A stretch of 64,000 nucleotides of DNA from DASQPR01 sp963836775 (GTDB taxonomy: Bacteria > Actinomycetota > Actinomycetes > Mycobacteriales > Micromonosporaceae): positions 2,666,001-2,730,000 of the forward strand of contig CAWIKR010000002.1 of the NCBI GenBank assembly GCA_963836775.1, read 5' to 3'. The position numbers and the translations under genes are program-made. A model generated the notes under the pieces. It saw only the letters and a list, made by a program, of their open reading frames with translations. It did not search any database and was not told where the DNA came from. Shown in pieces: positions 16,759 through 26,282 of this stretch. Positions within the stretch are counted from its first letter, which is position 1. Every line of letters begins with the position of its first letter.

Positions 16759-16827
16759 GTGCGCCGACTTCGGGGTTATGGCTGGGTCGGGCGTCTCGCA
16801 CCCAGCCATAACCCCGAAGTCGCGCAC
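16759..16827. repeat. Long perfect inverted repeat between convergent genes
   Basis: Arms 16766-16787 and 16800-16821 are perfect 22-bp complements (GACTTCGGGGTTATGGCTGG with two more pairs) around a 12-bp loop, and GTGCG/CGCAC pairs extend the stem. It lies between the HAD gene and the convergent response-regulator gene. A bidirectional terminator is the simplest reading, but no flanking T-tract is present. Confidence 0.8.
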
Positions 16828-16844
16828 GCTTTCGTAGCTGCCGC

Positions 16845-17486
16845 TCAGCCGCGGAGGTAGGTCAGCACCGCCAGGACCCGTCGATGCTGCTCCTCGTCCG
16901 GTGGCAAGTCCAGCTTGGTGAAGATGTTCTTGACGTGCTTCTCCACCGCGCCATCGGTGACCACGAGCTGCCGGGCGATCGCGGTGTTCGACCTGCCCTC
17001 GGCCATCAACGACAGCACCTCGCGCTCGCGTGGCGTGAGCGAATCCAGTGGCGCCCGCCCCCGTCGTACGACCAACTGACCCACCACCTCAGGATCCAGA
17101 ACCGTGCCACCGGCCGCCACGCGATTCAGCGCGTCGAGGAAGTCGGCCACGTCGGCGACCCGGTCCTTGAGCAGATAACCGATCGCACCGGCCCGGTCGG
17201 CGAGCAGGTCGTCGGCGTAGGACACTTCGACGTACTGCGAGAGCACCAGGATCGGCGACCCGCGGAGCGACTGCCGGACCGTCACCGCCGCGCGGAGCCC
17301 TTCGTCGGTGTGCGACGGCGGCATGCGTACGTCCACGATGGACACGTCCGGCGTCAAGGCCAGGCACGCCGTGACGAACGACGGCCCGTCGCCCACCGCG
17401 GCCACCACCTCATGGCCGTTCTCCGAGAGGAGCCGGATCAGCCCCTCCCGGAGGAGAACCGCATCGTCGGCGACGATCACTCGCAT
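16845..17486 (-). CDS. NarL/FixJ-family response regulator
   Basis: The 213-residue protein has a receiver domain (MRVIVADDAVLLREGL at the start, phosphoacceptor Asp in VSIVDVRMPP, and the conserved Lys in GYLLKDRV) and a C-terminal LuxR-type helix-turn-helix (LTPREREVLSLMAEGRSNTA followed by IARQLVVTDGAVEKHVKNIF). The ATG at 17486 overlaps the end of the upstream histidine-kinase gene by 10 bp, so they form a two-component pair. Targets are unknown. Confidence 0.92.
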   Translation of the reverse strand: MRVIVADDAVLLREGLIRLLSENGHEVVAAVGDGPSFVTACLALTPDVSIVDVRMPPSHTDEGLRAAVTVRQSLRGSPILVLSQYVEVSYADDLLADRAGAIGYLLKDRVADVADFLDALNRVAAGGTVLDPEVVGQLVVRRGRAPLDSLTPREREVLSLMAEGRSNTAIARQLVVTDGAVEKHVKNIFTKLDLPPDEEQHRRVLAVLTYLRG

Positions 17487-18782
17487 GGAAGCTCCGCACG
17501 GATTTCGGTTGGCCCGCCAACTGGCGAGGTGACCGTAAGAGTGCCACCGGCGGCGCGGACCCGGTCCGCCAGGCCGGCCAGCCCATGTCCCTTCGCGACG
17601 TGAGCGCCGCCCTGCCCGTCGTCGGTTACCACGACGCCGACCAGGCCGGCATTGCGCGCGACGGTGACCGTGCAGGCCTGCGCCGCCGAGTGCTTGGCGG
17701 TGTTGGTGAGGGCCTCGGCGACCACGAAGTATGCGGTCGTCTCGACCGACTGCCGTGAGCTTGCCCAGGTCCGGCGCGATTGCCAGATCCACCGGCACCG
17801 GGTTGCGTCCGGCCAGGGCGGCCAGCGCCGACTCCAGGCCGCGGTCGGCGAGGATCGGTGGTGCGATCCCGCGCGACAGTGCCCGCAACTCGTCCAGCGT
17901 TTCCCGGGTCTGCCCGAGGGCTTCCTCGATGGTCGCCCGAGCCGCCACCGGGTCAGTGTCGAGTTGCTGCTTGGCCCGGCCCAGATCCATCGCGAGGCGT
18001 ACCAAGCGCTGCTGTGGCCCGTCGTGAATGTCGCGCTCCAGCCGCCGCAGGGCGGTGGCCTCCGCCGACGCCGCGGCCTTGTTCTGTTCCTGCAGGCCGA
18101 CGATCTGGTGGCGCATCTCGGCGATGCCGGACAGCAGCGCGCGCGCGATGATCGCCCGGAGCATCGCGGCGCCGCCGGATGGCGAACGGGAGAGTCAGGA
18201 CGAAGATCACCCCGATCACCTCGTTGGTCCAGATCCGCGCTGCTGCGGAGTGGCCGAGGCCGAGGAAGTCATTGAGGTTCTTGTTGTCCGGCGGATGCGG
18301 CAGCGACCAGTCCCAGAGGCCGTAGGTGATGCCGCCGAGTCCGGCTGCCCACCAGGCCACGGCGACCACGAACGCGAAGATCGCGAACGGCAGGTCGATG
18401 ATGCCGGCCAGCACATCCAGCCACGACTGCGGATCCTGGAGCGGGGTCAGCGTGCTTGCGGAACCAGCCGGTCGCCAGGCCGGGATTTGCGGTACGCCGG
18501 GCGCGGTGACGGGCGGCCCAGCACGCCGCCGATGCCGATCCGGTGCATGTCGGCGAGCCCGCGGGCGATCAGCATGGTCAGCGCCAGCACCGGCGAAACC
18601 GATCAAGGTGATCAGCAGCCCGATGCCCAGCGCCAGGCCGGTGATGATCAGGGTGAACGACACCACGGCCAGCACGAGGCCGAAGATCGAGTAGACCGAG
18701 TCGACGCCGAGTTGGCGGATGAATCCGCGCTTGACTGGCGCGTGGCCGAGGGAGGATTCTGCGGCATGGTCATCGCTGTCAT
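17477..18782 (-). pseudogene. NarL-type sensor histidine kinase with frameshifts as read
   Basis: The reconstructed protein has an N-terminal membrane sensor domain (VVSFTLIITGLALGIGLLIT ... FAIFAFVVAVAWWAAGLGGI), then a HisKA_3 dimerisation domain with the phospho-His segment RRLERDIHDGPQQRLVRLAM, and a C-terminal HATPase domain (VVAEALTNTAKHS, VTDDGQGGA, GHGLAGLADRVRAAGG). As written, the frame changes at about 17750, 18525, 18590 and 18757, while similarity runs on through each break and no stops interrupt. I therefore read these as small indels, probably sequence errors rather than gene decay. It would autophosphorylate and signal to the overlapping response regulator. Confidence 0.8.
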
Positions 18783-19225
18783 GAGATCAAAACTTAGGCG
18801 TACGCGGGTCCGCGCCCCAGCCGGTCCACCGGCGTCATTGACGGTGGGGCTAACCCCACCAGTCACGTCCGTTGATTCGCCCGGGCGGAAATCCGCATGA
18901 GCGATCGGCGCGCCGATATCGAACAAGTGGTCAGGTTAGTCCGAGTTGAGCAATAATCGCCACACAGCTGAGCCGCGGGACCGGGGGAGAAAGTGGCTGG
19001 CATCACTACCTCACGGCGTGAGGTCGCGTGTCCAAGATCGCGATTTGTGCACGCCTTCACAAGCGCATACTCTGTGACTGCGGCGAGCCCAATTAACACG
19101 GACCGTAACGGTGCGGGTGGTTCCGACGGGTCGAGGTATGAAGCCCGTAGGCGGCGCCCCACCAGCAGGTTGGTGCCAGCGGCATCGCAGCATTCCGGAT
19201 TGTCAGCACAGCAGCACGGAGCCTC
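18783..19225. other. Divergent promoter region between the kinase gene and rex
   Basis: About 440 bp upstream of rex. It contains the Rex operator described separately and a long leader. The stretch 18930-19110 is less GC-rich, as expected for promoters. No gene is visible; the open frame across 18863-19193 is antisense to rex and its leader and shows no similarity. Confidence 0.55.
19045..19062. promoter_or_regulatory. Rex operator (ROP) overlapping the rex-hem promoter
   Basis: TTGTGCACGCCTTCACAA matches the Streptomyces Rex operator TGTGAACNNNTTCACA with a single mismatch. It overlaps a candidate promoter (TTTGTG at 19044, CATACT at 19066, 16-bp spacer). Rex binds when NADH/NAD+ is low and releases when NADH rises; autoregulation of rex-hemACD is known in S. 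coelicolor. That the site works here is inferred. Confidence 0.75.
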
Positions 19226-19974
19226 ATGAGCCAGCAGCGGAACACGCCTGGCAGCTCGGACTTTCCCGATCTGCCCGAGGCCACCGTTGCGCGCCTGCCC
19301 GAATACCTGCGCGCCCTGCACACCCTCGCCGACGGAGACCACGACACGGTGTCCAGCGAGGGCCTGGCTCGGGCCGCCGGCGTGAATTCCGCGAAGCTCC
19401 GCAAGGATCTTTCGCACCTCGGGTCCTACGGCACGCGCGGCGTGGGCTACGACGTCCAGCTCCTGATCGAGCAGATCGAGCACGTGCTGGGGCTGACCCA
19501 GCGCCGCGCGGTGGCCCTGGTCGGTGTCGGTAATCTCGGTCACGCCCTGGCCGGCTATGCCGGGTTCGCCAGCCGCGGGTTCCGGATCGCGGCCCTGTTC
19601 GACGCCGATCCGATGCGGGTCGGCGAGCAGATCAACGGGCTCACGGTGCACCACATCGAGGATCTGACCGCCGTGGTCGAAGTCCGAGGACATCGCGATC
19701 GCGGTGATCGCCACTCCGGCCCCCGCCGCTCAGGCGGTCGTCGATCAGCTGGTCGGCGTCGGCGTGACGAGCATCCTGAACTTCGCACCGTGCGTGCTCG
19801 ACGGTCCCGGACGGTGTCGACGTGCGCAAGGTCGATCTCGCCATCGAGCTGCAGATCCTGTCGTTCCACGAGCACCGCAAGGCGTCGCTGACAGCGCTGC
19901 CGATGGTCTTCCCGGCGCCGGTGCCCGGCCGGGCTCCCAGATTCGGAGGCGGTCGGGTCGTGAACCTGATCTAG
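19226..19974 (+). pseudogene. rex: Redox-sensing transcriptional repressor Rex, frameshifted as read
   Basis: The reconstructed protein has an N-terminal winged-helix domain (LPEYLRALHTLADGDHDTVS, then GVNSAKLRKDLSHLGSYGTR) and a Rossmann NADH-binding domain (VALVGVGNLGHALAGYAGF, ALFDADPMRVG, then VIATPAPAAQAVVDQLVGVG and ILNFAP in another frame). The C-terminus is KVDLAIELQILSFHE in a third frame, ending at 19974. Shifts occur near 19680 and 19805. Rex represses respiratory and heme genes under low NADH. It heads the heme operon and its own operator lies about 165 bp upstream. No stop breaks the individual frames, so sequence error is more likely than loss of function. Confidence 0.85.
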
Positions 19975-21341
19975 TTGTTGGCGTCTCCTACCGCACCGCC
20001 TCGGTCGACCTGCTGGAACGCCTGGCGGTCGCGCCCGGACGAGTCGCCGCAGGTGCTGGTCGACCTGGTCGCCCGGCCGTACGTGAGCGAGGCGATGGTG
20101 CTGTCGACCTGCAACCGGGTCGAGGTCTACGCGGTGGTCTCCGCGTTCCACGGCGGCCTGGCCGACATCGCCGAGGTGCTGGCCGGCCGGGCACCGGCAT
20201 GACGCCGGACGAGCTCGCCCCGCACATGTACGTGCACTTCGACACCGAGGCCGCGCGGCACGCCTTCCGGGTCGCCACCGGACTCGACTCGATGGTCGTC
20301 GGTGAGGCGCAGATCCTCGGGCCAGCTCCGCGACGCGTACGCGCAAGCCACCGACCGGGACACCGCCGGCCGACTGCTGCACGAGCTGATGCAGCAGGCG
20401 CTGCGAGTGGGCAAGCGCGCGCACGCCGAGACCGCCATCGACCAGGCCGGTCAGAACGTTGTCGAGGTGGCGCTGCGGCTGCGGGTGGCGCGGAATTCGC
20501 CGACTGGCAGCATCTCCGGGCCGCTCGGCACTCGTGGTCGGCGCCGGCTCAACCGGCGGCCTGGCACTGGCGACGCTGCGCCGGCACGGTGCCGGGCAGC
20601 TGCTGGTCACCAACCGTGATCCGCAGCGGGCGGCCCGGCTGGCCGAGCTGCACGGCGCCACCGCGGTGCCGTTGACCGATCTGCGCGCCGCCGTCGACCA
20701 GGTCGATCTGGTGATCTGCGCCACCGCCGCGGACGGCCACGTGCTGACCGCGCGAGCACGTCACCGGCCCGGACGGTGATTCTGGACCTGGCCGTGCCCC
20801 GCGACGTCGATCCGGCGGTGGCGGCGATGTCGCCGGCGTGACCCTGATCGACATGGCCCGCCTGGCGACCGCCGCGGCAGCCGACAAGGCCGAGAAGTCC
20901 GCCGAGGAAGCCGTCATCGACATCGTCGCCGCCGAGGTGGACGCGTTCCGGCTGCAGCTGCGCGGCGCCGACGTGGCGCCGACCGTGGCCGCGCTGCGAG
21001 CCCGCGCCGACGACGTGGTCGCGGCGGAGCTGGCGAAGCTGCGGACCAAGCGCCGCCGGACCTCACCGACGAGCAGCGCGCCGACGTGGCCCAGGCGGTG
21101 CACCGGATCGTCCAGCGGTTGCTGCACACGCCGAGCGTGCGGAGTGCGCGAGCTGGCCGCGGAGCCGGGCGGCGACCGCTACGCCGAGCTGCTGCGGGAC
21201 CTGTTCGGACTGGAAGTGCCGCCGGTCGTCGCGACCTACGCGGAGATTCCAACGGTGGTGGAGGCGGCGGTGGAGAGTCAGCCGGTGGCGGACATTCCGC
21301 CGGTGGTCGAGATTCCGCCGACGGTGGGGGACGAGCGATGA
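19960..21341 (+). pseudogene. hemA: Glutamyl-tRNA reductase, multiply frameshifted as read
   Basis: HemA reduces Glu-tRNA(Glu) to glutamate-1-semialdehyde, the first committed step of C5 heme synthesis. Diagnostic pieces are VVGVSYRTASVDLLERLAV, the catalytic-Cys segment EAMVLSTCNRVEVYAV, GLDSMVVGEAQILG, ALVVGAGSTGGLAL (NADPH site), TDLRAAVDQVDLVICATA and the C-terminal dimerisation helix DLTDEQRADVAQAVHRIVQR. They lie in order but in three frames, with at least nine shifts (near 20035, 20202, 20322, 20487, 20530, 20755, 20838, 21060 and 21142). The start is uncertain because the reading frame at the rex-hemA junction is also disturbed; GTG 19960 is a guess. The stop overlaps hemC (ATGA). Confidence 0.85.
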
Positions 21342-22266
21342 CCCTTCGTTTGGGGACCCGCGGCAGCGAGCTGGCGCTGGCGCAGAGCGGTCTGGTCGCG
21401 GCCGAGGTCGACCGCGCCGACCGGTCAGGACGTCGAGCTGGTCGAGATCGTGACCAGCGGCGACCGATCCAGCGCCCGGTGGCGAACCTGGGCGTCGGCG
21501 TGTTCGTCTCGGCGCTGCGCGACGCGCTTGCGGCCAAGGAGATCGACTTCGCCGTGCACTCGTACAAGGACCTGCCCACCGCGGCCGGCCGACGGGCTGC
21601 ACGATCGCTGCCGATTCCGGTGCGCGAGGACCCGCGCGACGCCCTGGTCGCCCGTGACGGGCGGACGCTCAACCAGCTGCCGGCCGGGCGCCCGCATCGG
21701 CACCGGTGCGGTCCGGCGGATCGCCCAGCTGCACGCGCTCGGCCTCGGTTTCGAGCTGGTCCCGATCCGCGGCAACGTCGACACCCGGCTGCGCAAGGTC
21801 GCCGAGGGCGATCTGGACGCGGTCGTCGTGGCCCGGGCCGGGCTGGCACGACTCGGCCGGCACGCCGAAGTTACCGAAATCCTCGATCCGTCGCTTATGC
21901 TTCCCGCGCCTGCTCAGGGCGCACTGGCCGTCGAGTGCCGGGACGAGGACGCCGATCTCGATCGACGCTCTCGCGCTGCTCGACGATCAAGCTACGCGTG
22001 CCGCGGTGACCGCTGAGCGGGCATTGCTGGCCACGCTTGAGGCCGGCTGCTCAGCGCCCGGTCGCCGGCCTCGCCGAGGTGATAGACGAGCAAGATGATC
22101 CATCTGCGCGGGGCGGTGTTCAGCCCGGACGGCCGTGTGGCCCTCCGACTGAGCTCGCTCCGGAACGCTCACCGACGCGGCGGAGATCGGCCGGCTCCTC
22201 GCCGACGATCTGCTCCGTGCCGGTGCCGACACCGTACTGGGAGTACCGCATGACCCGCACCCGTAA
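21338..22266 (+). pseudogene. hemC: Porphobilinogen deaminase (hydroxymethylbilane synthase), frameshifted as read
   Basis: HemC joins four porphobilinogens into hydroxymethylbilane. Recognisable pieces are TLRLGTRGSELALAQSGLVA at the start, ELVEIVTSGDRSS, VGVFVSALRDALAAKEIDFA then VHSYKDLPTA, VREDPRDALVAR, ARIGTGAVRRIAQL, PIRGNVDTRLRKV, LPAPAQGALAVECR and the cofactor-cysteine loop LLATLEAGCSAPVAG. The segments occupy all three frames with at least seven breaks. The last frame runs GADTVLGVPHDPHP to a TAA at 22266, giving a total length close to the usual 310 residues. Sequence error is the likely cause. The gene start overlaps the hemA stop. Confidence 0.85.
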
Positions 22267-23834
22267 GTCCACCGGCCGGATCAGCTTCGTCGGGGCCGGT
22301 CCCGGCGACCCCGGCCTGCTGACCCAGCGCGCCTACGAGGCGCTGGCCGCGGTCGACCACGTGGTCTATCGACCGCGGTGTTCCGGAGACGCTGCTGGCC
22401 GCGATCACGCGAGATGACGCCCGAGGAAGCCGAGTTCAGCCCGGCCGAGGGCGCGCCCGGCGACGTCGCCAAGGTGCTGCTGTCGGCGGCCCGGTCCGGC
22501 CTGCGCGCGGTGCACCTGGTCGCCGGCGACCCGTTCGGGCACGAGTCGGTGGTCAAGGAGGTGCAGGCGGTCGCCCGCACCGCGGTGCCGTTCGAGGTGG
22601 TTCCGGGTGTCGCCCAGGCCGCCGGCGTGGCCACCTACGCGGGCGTGCCGCTCACCGGCGTGCGCACGTCGGCCGACATCGACGACGTCAACAGCGTCGA
22701 CTTCGAGGCGCTCGCGCCGGCCGCCGTCCGCGGCTCGATCGCCCTGGCGCTGGACGCCGGCGATCTTGCGGCGGTACGCGACGGCCTGCTCGCCGCCGGA
22801 GTCGACGCCTCGACTGCCGGTCGCGGTGACCGGCGACGGCACCGGCGAGACGCAGTACACCACGACGTCCACGGTGGACAGCGTCGTCGCCGCGGCGCTC
22901 GGCTTCACCGGCCGGGTGGTCCTGACCGTCGGCGCCGGCGTCACGCCACCGGGACAAGCTGAGCTGGTGGGAGAACCGGCCGCTGTACGGCTGGAAGGTG
23001 CTGGTCCCGCGGACCAAGGAGCAGGCCGGCGCGATGAGCGCCCGGCTGCGCGAGTACGGCGCCATCCCGTGCGAGGTGCCGACCATCGCGGTCGAGCCGC
23101 CGCGTACGCCGGCGCAGATGGAGCGGGCCATCAAGGGCCTGGTCGACGGCCGGTACGCCTGGGTCATCTTCACCTCGGTGAACGCGGTCCGCGCGGTCTG
23201 GGAGAAGTTCGCCGAGCACGGTCTCGACGCCCGCCACTTCGGCGGCGTGAAGATCGCCTGCATCGGCGAGGCGACCGCCGAGGCGGTGCGCGCCTTCGGC
23301 ATCCAGCCGGAACTCGTGCCGGCCGCCGACCAGTCGTCGGAGGGCCTGCTCGCCGAGTTCGCACCGCACGACGAGATGCTCGACCCGGTCGGCCGGGTGC
23401 TGCTGCCGCGCGCCGACATCGCCACCGAGACGCTGGCCGCCGGCCTGACCGAGCGCGGCTGGGAGGTCGACGACGTCACCGCCTACCGGACCGTGCGCGC
23501 GGCCCCGCCGGCCGCCGAGATCCGGGACGCGATCAAGTCGGGCGGCTTCGACGCGGTGCTGTTCACGTCCTCCTCGACGGTGCGGAACCTGGTCGGCATC
23601 GCCGGCAAGCCGCACGCGCGTACGGTCGTCGCGGTGATCGGTCCGAAGACCGCCGAGACCGCGGTCGAGTTCGGCCTGCGGGTCGACGCTCAGCCGGACC
23701 ACGCCGCCGTGCCGGACCTGGTCGAGGCGCTGGCCGAGTACGCCGTCGAGCTCCGCGAGAAGCTCGCCGCGATGCCGGCCAAGTCGCGTCGCGGATCCAA
23801 GGTGCAGGGGCCGACGGCTCTGCGCTACCGGTAA
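22250..23834 (+). pseudogene. hemD: CobA-HemD fusion: uroporphyrinogen-III methyltransferase/synthase, frameshifted as read
   Basis: The N-terminal half is an SUMT-like tetrapyrrole methylase (ISFVGAGPGDPGLLTQRAYE, VHLVAGDPFGHESVVKEV, FEVVPGVAQAAGVATYAGVP, LTGVR). The C-terminal half, in one clean frame from about 22980, is uroporphyrinogen-III synthase (VLVPRTKEQAGAMSARLREY, VIFTSVNAVRAVW, IACIGEATAEAVRAFG, LLPRADIATETLAAGL, AVLFTSSSTVRNLVG, VAVIGPKTAETAVEFGL). The same fusion is found in the Streptomyces heme operon. Frame breaks lie near 22370, 22412, 22810 and 22955, all in the first half. It would make uroporphyrinogen III and may divert it to precorrin-2/siroheme. The methylase start overlaps the end of hemC. 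Confidence 0.88.
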
Positions 23835-23861
23835 TTCGTCAACCCCGGAAGGGGCGTCCCG

Positions 23862-24848
23862 ATGTCGTACCCGCAGATCCGTCCGCGCCGGCTGCGGACC
23901 ACGCCGGCGATGCGCCGGCTGGTCGAGGAGACGCACGTGCTGCCCAGCCAGCTGATCCTGCCGATGTTCGTGCAGGAAGGGCTGGCCGAGCCGCGCCCGA
24001 TCGCGTCGCTGCCCGGCGTGCTGCAGCACTCCCGCGAGTCGCTGCGCAAGGCGGCCGCCGAGGCGGTCCGGGCCGGCGTCGGCGGCATCATGCTGTTCGG
24101 CGTGCCGGAGACGCGCGACGAGGTCGGCTCCGGCGGCGCTCGACCCGGACGGCATCCTCAACGTCGCGATCCGCGACGTGATCTCCGAGGTCGGCGACGC
24201 CACCGTGGTGATGAGCGACCTGTGCCTGGACGAGTTCACCTCGCACGGCCACTGCGGCGTGCTGGCGCGCCGACGGTTCGGTCGACAACGACGCGACCCT
24301 CGACGCTCTACGCCGAGATGGCTGTCGCGCAGGCCGACGCCGGCGCCCACGTGGTGGGGCCGTCCGGGATGATGGACGGCCAGGTCGGCGTCGTACGCGC
24401 GGCGCTGGACGCGGCCGGGCACCAGGACGTGGCGATCCTGGCGTACGCCGTCAAGTTCGCCTCGGCCTTCTACGGGCCGTTCCGGGAGGCGGTCGAGTCG
24501 GCGCTGCAGGGCGACCGGCGCACCTACCAGCAGGATCCGGCGAACATCCGCGAGTCGATGCGCGAGGTCGCTCTCGACGTCGCCGAGGGCGCCGACATGG
24601 TGATGGTCAAGCCGGCTCTGCCGTACCTGGACGTGGTCTCCGCGGTGGCGGCCACGGTCGACGTGCCGGTCGCGGCCTACCAGGTCTCCGGCGAGTACGC
24701 GATGGTCGAGGCGGCCGCCGCCAACGGCTGGATCGATCGGGACCGGGCGATCCTGGAGACGCTGACCTCGATCCGCCGGGCCGGCGCCTCGATCATCCTG
24801 ACCTACTGGGCCGAGGAGGCCGCGCGCCTGCTGCGCGACCGCTACTGA
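23862..24848 (+). pseudogene. hemB: Delta-aminolevulinic acid dehydratase (porphobilinogen synthase), frameshifted as read
   Basis: HemB condenses two 5-aminolevulinates to porphobilinogen. Order of motifs: SQLILPMFVQEG, GGIMLFGVPETRDEVGSGG, then in another frame VVMSDLCLDEFTSHGHCGVL (metal-binding Cys/His loop), then GPSGMMDGQVGVVRAALDAA, AILAYAVKFASAFYGPFREA (Schiff-base Lys region), DMVMVKPALPYLDVV with the second active-site Lys, and VSGEYAMVEAAA. Frame breaks occur near 24137, 24270 and 24305; the remaining 540 bases are clean. Start ATG at 23862 follows a GGAAGG ribosome-binding site. It closes the rex-hemA-hemC-cobA/hemD-hemB operon. Confidence 0.9.
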
Positions 24849-24881
24849 GCAGGTTCGACCGCTTCCGAGCCGGCGGCGTGA

Positions 24882-25884
24882 TCAGGCCACGTCGAGGCGT
24901 CGCGCCAGCGGCGCCACTTCGGCTTCGTATTCGCGCCACTCCCGGTCGGCCTTGAAACCCAGCTCGGTGTTGACCGACAGGATGCTGTCGGCGTCGAACG
25001 AGTTCCACGTCTGCACCGACTTCAGGCTCGGCTCGGCGGACCGCAGCTCGAACAGCATTCGCGCCTTCAATGCGCGGCTGAGACCGTAGCCACGGTGCTC
25101 CGGCACCACGATGGTGTCGTACTGATCGGCGCGATCGGGATGCTGCGCCGCGACCACCACCTCGGTCAGCCCGGCCACCTCGCCGGTGCCCTCGTGGACA
25201 CCGATCACCACGTAGGGCTTGAGGCCACGCATGTGCAGCGTCTCCAGGCTGGCCTTGAGCCGCTCGGCATTAAGCGAGCTGGGCCGGAATGCGTCGGCCG
25301 GTTCGCCCTGACCGCGGGTGACGTATTTGGCGGCCGCATAGGTTTCGTAGAGCTCCTCGGGCGGCCCACCCGGGTGGTATTCCACCCGGTATCCAGCGCC
25401 GATGCCCGCCGCCATCTCACCCAGCCGCAGCCAGTCCACGTTCGCCAGATCGAGGACACTGCGAGTTTCCGTGTACGCACAATCGAAGCCGGCGTCTTCG
25501 TAGAAGCGCACCGCGGGGGTGCCGCCGATGACCTCGACGCCCAGCGACGTGAACCCCTCCCGATGGGCGCGCTGCACTGCCTCGGCCATCAACCGGGTGC
25601 CCACGCCGCTGCGCCGCGCGTTCGGCGCGACCAGCACCTCGAGCACCGCCAACGTCCCCGAAGAGCAGCAGGTTGGACTGGCCGACGATCTTGCCGGCGT
25701 CGTCCTCGGCGACCCAGATCACCCGACGCTCGCCCGGCATCGTCACCGACATGTATTCGCGGAAGGCATCCGAGCGCCACGGCGGATCATCCGGCAGATC
25801 GGCAGCCAACATCTCATTGAGGGATGTCACCACGCTTTCGATCTCGTCGGACGGCGCGGTCTGGGGATCCCACTCGCGAACCAT
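24882..25884 (-). CDS. Double GNAT-domain N-acetyltransferase, one frameshift as read
   Basis: Two GNAT acetyltransferase folds in tandem, together about 333 residues. The first has the acetyl-CoA loop VAPNARRSGVGTRLMAEAVQ and the second VVPEHRGYGLSRALKARMLF. Such twin-GNAT proteins occur in actinobacteria, including the mycothiol synthase MshD family, but the usual MshD sequence is not clearly recognised here, so the substrate is left open. The N-terminal piece (REWDPQTAPSDEIES ... IVGQSNLLLFGD) joins the rest after a frame change near 25655. The ATG at 25884 or the GTG at 25887 is the start. Convergent with hemB. Confidence 0.75.
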
Positions 25885-26040
25885 CACTGGTCCAGCTTGC
25901 CGACAAAGCGCGCGATGCGGAAGTAGGAACGGCGTTATGAATTCTAACTAAGCGAAAACAGGCCGTAACCGTCGGTTGAGACGTCGCTCACAGCCTGCCC
26001 TTATAACGGAATTGCCGAGTGACTCAGCTACTCTCGCTGC

Positions 26041-26253
26041 ATGCCGAGATACGACTTTCGATGCCGCCAGTGTGGCGAGAAATTCGAGGTCAACCGCCCA
26101 ATGAGTGATTCCGGCGCGGTGGCCGTCTGCCCCGACGGGCACACCGACACGGTCAAGCTGCTCTCCACCGTGGCGGTCAGTGGTCGATCCGCTGGTGCAC
26201 CGGCTGCGGCCCAGTCCGGCGGCGGCTGCTGCGGCGGAGCGTGTTGCAGCTAG
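26041..26253 (+). CDS. FmdB-type small zinc-ribbon protein
   Basis: The 70-residue protein has an N-terminal zinc ribbon of the FmdB/CxxC_CxxC_SSSS type (MPRYDFRCRQCGEKFEVNRP, CPDGHTDTVKL) and a C-terminal Gly/Cys-rich tail GGGCCGGACCS. FmdB-type proteins are proposed regulators, but their role is not established. The gene is separated from the GH5 gene by 29 bp and could be cotranscribed with it, though a shared function is doubtful. Confidence 0.85.
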   Translation: MPRYDFRCRQCGEKFEVNRPMSDSGAVAVCPDGHTDTVKLLSTVAVSGRSAGAPAAAQSGGGCCGGACCS

Positions 26254-26282
26254 GTTTGAGGTTGGCCACTCATAATGGCGCA

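Noticed and set aside
17740..24320. Programmed frameshifting or true pseudogenes in the heme operon
   Set aside because: Too many breaks at scattered positions with no slippery sites, in essential genes with otherwise intact sequence; indel errors explain it better.
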